From NCBI GenBank assembly GCA_965371245.1, contig CBDUXT010000163.1:1-7668 (forward strand): a DNA stretch of 7,668 nucleotides, written 5' to 3'. This document shows, piece by piece, positions 5,036 through 7,668 of this stretch. Within the stretch, counting starts at the first letter, position 1, and the number at the start of each line of letters is the position of its first letter. This DNA is from CBDUXT01 sp965371245. GTDB taxonomy: Bacteria; Planctomycetota; Phycisphaerae; UBA1845. The translations under genes were made by a program, and so were the position numbers. The notes under the pieces were generated by a model, which saw only the letters and a program-made list of their open reading frames with translations, searched no databases and was not told the origin of the DNA.

Positions 5036-5476
5036 ATGCTGGTACCGTCTCGAGGTTGGACCGGCTACTTGCATCACGTGGAGAATACGGCGCGGTTCGT
5101 GTTGCTGGGTCCGTTCCATCCGGGACAGATCCTCGACCGGCTGTTGATCCATTGGCGCACGAGCTCGAACGCGGAGGCGACGTTCGGTGCGGTGATTACG
5201 CCGGCGGCGGAGGCGAACGCCGGGACCTGGTCGCACGGTGTGCCGATCGTCGGGCGGTCGGACCTGGCCGGCGACGGACAGCCGTTGTTGTCGAGCGGTT
5301 CGGGTAACAACAATTCCAAGTCGATCGTTGTGGCGATCGGCGTGGCCGTAGGTAACGAGCTCAGCTACGTGGTGTGTCGGGCGCAACGGTCGACCGGGAC
5401 GGCGGTGTGCGATTTCATCTTCTCGATGTTTTGCGTGAGCGTGCAGGGAGTTGCGAAGGGTGACGGGTCCGAGTAA
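5036..5476 (+). CDS. Minor virion-type protein, paralogue B of a tandem pair
   Basis: The product has 146 residues. ATG 5036 is chosen because GGGAG (5023-5027) lies eight bases ahead; a longer frame from 4985 would run through the terminator hairpin. Its residues 24-40, LGPFHPGQILDRLLIHW, mirror residues 25-41 of the preceding protein, followed in both by a Ser/Ala/Gly-rich section, a Trp, a G-x-P-V/I-x-x-R-S turn and a hydrophobic final strand (IFSMFCVSV here, VGLMTVGVF there). It has a Gly/Ser/Asn loop, SSGSGNNNSKS (86-96), and two more strands, so again mostly beta. The pair looks like an ancient tandem duplication and may form hetero-oligomers at vertices or spikes. It is separated from paralogue A by a terminator, suggesting a different copy number. 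The family is unrecognised. Confidence 0.75.
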   Translation: MLVPSRGWTGYLHHVENTARFVLLGPFHPGQILDRLLIHWRTSSNAEATFGAVITPAAEANAGTWSHGVPIVGRSDLAGDGQPLLSSGSGNNNSKSIVVAIGVAVGNELSYVVCRAQRSTGTAVCDFIFSMFCVSVQGVAKGDGSE

Positions 5477-5921
5477 TGCGACGCGACGCGACATCACGCG
5501 GCCGGGGAGTTGGCGTGGTCTGTCGGCCGATGATGCCACGCTTCTGGCTGTGTGGGTCGAGCGATTCGAGGAACGGCCAATTGAGTTTCACACGGATATT
5601 CCGCTTGGGACGGCCCCTTGTGATTCGGATCCACGTGACCCTGTCACGCGGGAACAATCGCTTGAAGCTGTTTATTGCCGTCGGGCGGATGCGTTGGTTC
5701 TTTGGCCTGATGGGTGGGAGATCGTCGAGGCGAAGCCGTACGGGACTCCGCAAGCGTTAGGACAGTTGCTGCATTATGCGTTGCTGTTGAGCCAGCTGCA
5801 GCTGGCGGATCCGATCGTACGCCGGACGGTCGTTGCGCAGTTCATCGCCGGCGAGTGCGACGCGTTTTACGCGATGCACGATGTCAATTGTGTTCAGGTC
5901 GGCCAGGTACTGTCACGCTGA
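5460..5921 (+). CDS. PD-(D/E)XK-like nuclease
   Basis: This is a 153-residue protein from GTG 5460, with GGGAG (5446-5450) nine bases ahead; TTG 5451 is the alternative but sits directly on that site. It overlaps the preceding gene's end by 17 bases, so translation is probably coupled. The core reads Asp77 in RRADALVL, then Glu90-Ala-Lys92 in EIVEAKPY, then Gln102-x3-Tyr106 in GQLLHY. That is the D...ExK signature plus the QxxxY helix found in RecB/AddB-type PD-(D/E)XK nucleases. An upstream helix and Glu42 (EFHTDIPLG) could supply the first metal ligand. Such domains cut DNA with Mg2+. In a capsid block lacking a visible packaging ATPase it could resolve replication products, trim genomes for packaging, attack host or rival DNA, or be a catalytically silent relative. 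Motifs are seen; the role is inferred. Confidence 0.7.
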   Translation: MTGPSNATRRDITRPGSWRGLSADDATLLAVWVERFEERPIEFHTDIPLGTAPCDSDPRDPVTREQSLEAVYCRRADALVLWPDGWEIVEAKPYGTPQALGQLLHYALLLSQLQLADPIVRRTVVAQFIAGECDAFYAMHDVNCVQVGQVLSR

Positions 5922-6447
5922 CGGAGATGCCGACTTTCTTGGCGATCGCGGCCATGAGTGCGGCGAAGTCGACGAAGTTCTTTTCGAGGAGGTGGAGCCG
6001 CTGGTCTTGCGTGGCCTGGCCGTCGCCGGCGGGACCTGGTGGCGGCGGCGTCGCCGGCGGGTTGTTGAGGACGCCGGACTCGGCGACGATCTGCTTGAAG
6101 CCGGTGACCTCAGCCTCGAGGATGGCCAGGCGGTTGGCGTGGCCGGCGTAGTTGTTGTTGTAGATCTTGGTGTGATCCATTTCGTGGCCGGCGACGTCTG
6201 CGTGGGCTTTGTCGGCGACGGTGCGAACGGCGGCCAGCGTGTTGCCGTGTGCTTGAAGGGTTTTCCCATGCTGTTCCAGTCGATCGTCGATTTCTTCACG
6301 CCGTTGTACCTGGCGGGTCAAGGTTTGCTCCAGAGTCAGGATCCGTTGGCGATTTTCTTTGCTGCGCTGCTGATTCTGTTGGGCTTTGGCGGCTAGCAGG
6401 ACGTCACATTCAGTCGGGTCGGTGACAACGGCGGGTGTGTCGTTCAT
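5884..6447 (-). CDS. Coiled-coil protein coupled to the recombinase
   Basis: This is a 187-residue protein. ATG 6447 overlaps the recombinase TGA as TGATG, and GGAG lies nine bases upstream inside the recombinase end, so translation is coupled. Residues 18-82 form a long charged helix with heptad-like Leu/Ile/Val spacing, followed by a second helical section (about 95-123) around HTKIYNNNYAGHANRLAILEAEV. Next come a flexible Asn/Pro/Gly linker (128-141) and a last amphipathic helix with FAALMAAIAKKVGISVSVTV (161-180). That tail is hydrophobic enough to touch a membrane or a partner but short for a clear transmembrane anchor. Its 3' end overlaps the nuclease gene's end by 38 bases in convergent orientation. 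No family is recognised. Options are a fibre or spike stalk, a recombinase accessory, or a superinfection or lysis factor. Confidence 0.75.
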   Translation of the reverse strand: MNDTPAVVTDPTECDVLLAAKAQQNQQRSKENRQRILTLEQTLTRQVQRREEIDDRLEQHGKTLQAHGNTLAAVRTVADKAHADVAGHEMDHTKIYNNNYAGHANRLAILEAEVTGFKQIVAESGVLNNPPATPPPPGPAGDGQATQDQRLHLLEKNFVDFAALMAAIAKKVGISVSVTVPGRPEHN

Positions 6448-7112
6448 CAGATTTTCTCCATCGCTTGGGCCAATTGGTCGTTGTTTACATGCACGTAGCG
6501 TTGCGTGGTACCGATACGCGCGTGTCCGAGTGCCATTTGCACGGCAGCAACGTTGCTGACGGATAGCAGCCTGGTGGCAAAGGTGTGGCGCAGCGTGTGT
6601 GGCGTCAGTCGCTGGAGTCCGAGTGCGGTTCGGATCCGGTGGCACACACGCTGCGCTGTGCGCGGGGAAGTCGGTCGAGCATTTCGTTTCGCGGCCGTGG
6701 CGAACGTGGCCGGCGAGATCTCCGAGTTCAGGGGGAACGTCGCCCAGCATTCGAGTAGCAGGTCGGCCAACGGCCTGGTGATCGGCACGTCGCGGGCCTG
6801 TTTGGTCTTGGTCATCGATGATTCGAGGCGGATGGCGTTCAGGGTTGCACCATTGTGCACCAGATCGCACCAGGCCAGCTTGCCGGTCTCGCCGATGCGC
6901 AGGCCGGCGTACAGCATGAGCCCCAGGCAGCATCGGAGATGCGATGGCTGATCGGTCATTTGGGCGACGAAGTCGTCCAGGCGATCGTCTGGAATGATGT
7001 TGACGGTTGCCACGGTGGGCCCAGGGCGACGATCGAGGGCCAACCGGTCCAGGAAGACCCCCGATCGCGCCACAACGCGGATGGGCGGCTTACGCGACCG
7101 CCCGAGGACCAT
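6447..7112 (-). CDS. Short tyrosine recombinase (integrase or resolvase)
   Basis: The product has 221 residues from ATG 7112. All catalytic residues are present: Arg72 in AGLRIGE, a beta-hairpin Lys at 102 or 104 in TKTKQARDVPI, His172 and Arg175 in PHTLRHTFAT, His197 in LGHARIG and nucleophile Tyr206 in QRYVHV. It should cut and rejoin DNA through a 3'-phosphotyrosine to integrate the circle or resolve multimers. The catalytic domain begins near residue 40, leaving only about 40 basic residues ahead of it; family members usually carry an N-terminal core-binding domain of about 100 residues. The frame stays open upstream only to a TAA at about 7200-7202, adding some 29 codons without ATG or a clear start, and no Shine-Dalgarno site precedes ATG 7112, so the start is uncertain. 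It is a mini-recombinase or an N-terminally eroded one. It is coupled to the coiled-coil gene downstream. Confidence 0.88.
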   Translation of the reverse strand: MVLGRSRKPPIRVVARSGVFLDRLALDRRPGPTVATVNIIPDDRLDDFVAQMTDQPSHLRCCLGLMLYAGLRIGETGKLAWCDLVHNGATLNAIRLESSMTKTKQARDVPITRPLADLLLECWATFPLNSEISPATFATAAKRNARPTSPRTAQRVCHRIRTALGLQRLTPHTLRHTFATRLLSVSNVAAVQMALGHARIGTTQRYVHVNNDQLAQAMEKI

Positions 7113-7273
7113 GAAATCGCAAAGCGACCGATCCGGAACGCACCACGCCCGGACCGCGACAGCTACGCACCGTCGCGTGTCGCGTTGCAGGTGACGCTTT
7201 TAGCGGAGGGCGTTCGGGCCGTCAAGTGCCGGGGTGTCGTGTTCTACCCAAATTGCGACTTTTCTGGATCCGG

Positions 7274-7304
7274 GAGACGAACGTTTGTCTCGGAAATGAC
7301 AAAC
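7274..7304. promoter_or_regulatory. Overlapping dyads upstream of the recombinase; candidate operator or attachment core
   Basis: GAGACGAACGTTTGTCTC (7274-7291) is an 18-bp palindrome with one imperfect pair. Sharing its right half, GTTTGTC (7283-7289) and GACAAAC (7298-7304) form a perfect inverted repeat around TCGGAAAT. The second arrangement (7-bp arms, 8-base centre) fits a tyrosine recombinase core site, and its place about 170 bases upstream of the gene is typical of phage attP. It could equally be an operator. Confidence 0.4.
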
Positions 7305-7336
7305 TGTCGCAAAACTCGGGGCGTCCGGGAGCGGTC

Positions 7337-7372
7337 CGGGCGGGGGTCGCCACGTCAACGAACCCCCGCCCG
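7337..7372. repeat. 11-bp perfect stem with 14-base loop
   Basis: CGGGCGGGGGT (7337-7347) pairs with ACCCCCGCCCG (7362-7372) without mismatch. It is very GC-rich and would be stable as RNA or in single-stranded DNA. No T-run follows on the plus strand, so it is not a standard terminator for that strand. It may be part of a replication or packaging structure. Confidence 0.55.
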
Positions 7373-7580
7373 AGACGGGCCTGTCACGGGCGGCCGTTGA
7401 GGCTGCCCTGCACGCGCGAGTCAGCGCGTGCGTCTGATGGAGAAGCGAGCAGGGTTGCACGCGTCGGGGTGCTTGTCAAGCCGGGTCGGCGTGTGTAGCG
7501 TGCGCGGTGCTTTGATCTCCACAGTCGGACGCCTCGCGCGGGTCGGGCAGACTCGCGCGGGGTCTTTTCGTGCAGCCCCA

Positions 7581-7635
7581 GCTCCCGCCCCGGACGGTCA
7601 TACGGGACGACTCAAGGAGCGTCCGGGGCGGGAGC
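7581..7635. repeat. 16-bp perfect inverted repeat across the circle junction
   Basis: GCTCCCGCCCCGGACG (7581-7596) and CGTCCGGGGCGGGAGC (7620-7635, equal to 7-22) are perfect inverted copies separated by 23 bases (7597-7619). This is the longest perfect inverted repeat I found. On the circle it is followed within six bases by the TGCCTT hairpin (28-49). Candidate double-strand or single-strand origin, recombination site or packaging hairpin. Confidence 0.65.
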
Positions 7636-7668
7636 GACCAGCCGCCGATGCCTTTCGGCGGCGAACCC
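7614..7668. repeat. Right copy of 55-bp terminal direct repeat (circle closure)
   Basis: Exact duplicate of bases 1-55, from AAGGAGCGTC to GGCGAACCC. Removing it gives a 7,613-bp circle. The junction lies inside the right arm of a 16-bp perfect inverted repeat that is only seen whole when the ends are joined. Confidence 0.9.

Larger units (their letters stand above)
7203..7613. other. Gene-free, hairpin-rich region upstream of the recombinase
   Basis: No credible gene is visible. It contains overlapping dyads at 7274-7304, a long stem at 7337-7372, a hairpin CACGCGC/GCGCGTG at 7411-7430 that sits inside a wider CCCTGC/GCAGGG pairing (7406-7411 with 7449-7454), a direct repeat CTCGCGCGGG-GTC (7533-7544 and 7552-7564), and the left arm of the 16-bp inverted repeat at 7581-7596. 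It joins the structured region at base 1. It should hold the recombinase promoter on the minus strand, though I see no convincing -35/-10 pair. Confidence 0.6.

Noticed and set aside
4790..5539. Minus-strand open frame of 249 codons
   Set aside because: Antisense to the paralogue pair, Arg/His/Pro-rich, crosses the terminator hairpin and has no recognisable domain.
6454..6933. Upstream extension of the coiled-coil frame to 6933
   Set aside because: That part overlaps the recombinase in another frame and reads as low-quality Arg/His/Pro sequence; the coupled ATG at 6447 with its GGAG site is the better start.
1..7668. tRNA, rRNA, CRISPR array or insertion sequence
   Set aside because: No cloverleaf or T-loop motif outside coding DNA, no regularly spaced direct repeats, and no transposase or terminal inverted repeats with target duplications were seen.

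Overview
The first 55 bases recur exactly as the last 55 (1-55 = 7614-7668), so the window reads as a closed circle of 7,613 bp opened at an arbitrary point. GC is high: six 60-base lines I counted by hand ranged from 57 to 65 %. Clear Shine-Dalgarno sequences and one classic intrinsic terminator point to a bacterial host, which I cannot place further. The gene set suggests a small virus or virus-derived plasmid, most likely a tailless icosahedral phage with a double-jelly-roll-like capsid protein. It also carries an integrase and a ParB-like protein, so a temperate or plasmid-prophage life style is plausible. That reading rests on pattern recognition, not on a database match.

Layout. (a) Bases 7203-7613 continuing into 1-1048 hold no gene I can support. 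The part up to about 610 is packed with hairpins and G/C homopolymers and is a candidate origin, packaging signal or structured RNA. (b) Minus strand, 2521 to 1049: a SpoVT/AbrB-fold DNA-binding protein, a ParB-like protein with a C-terminal zinc ribbon, and a small basic helical protein coupled to it by an ATGA overlap. ParB has no normal start codon near its domain, so a frameshift from the AbrB frame or a sequence error is likely. (c) Bases 2522-2796 form a divergent control region with a 24-bp inverted repeat (22/24 identical), a third partial copy and a run of ten Gs. (d) Plus strand, 2797 to 5921: a six-gene morphogenesis block. It holds a conserved-looking small protein with repeated aromatic/Gly motifs, a Cys-rich mini-protein, the 326-residue putative major capsid protein, two tandem proteins of about 148 residues that look related to each other, and a PD-(D/E)XK-like nuclease. 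An intrinsic terminator sits between the two related proteins. (e) Minus strand, 7112 to 5884: a short tyrosine recombinase lacking the usual N-terminal core-binding domain, coupled by TGATG to a coiled-coil protein.

How it may work together (inference): the AbrB/ParB pair probably binds the repeats in the divergent region and controls or partitions the element. The plus block builds the particle. The recombinase integrates the circle or resolves multimers. I find no replication initiator, packaging ATPase, lysis gene, tRNA, CRISPR array or insertion sequence, so replication and packaging are either host-driven or encoded by unrecognised genes.
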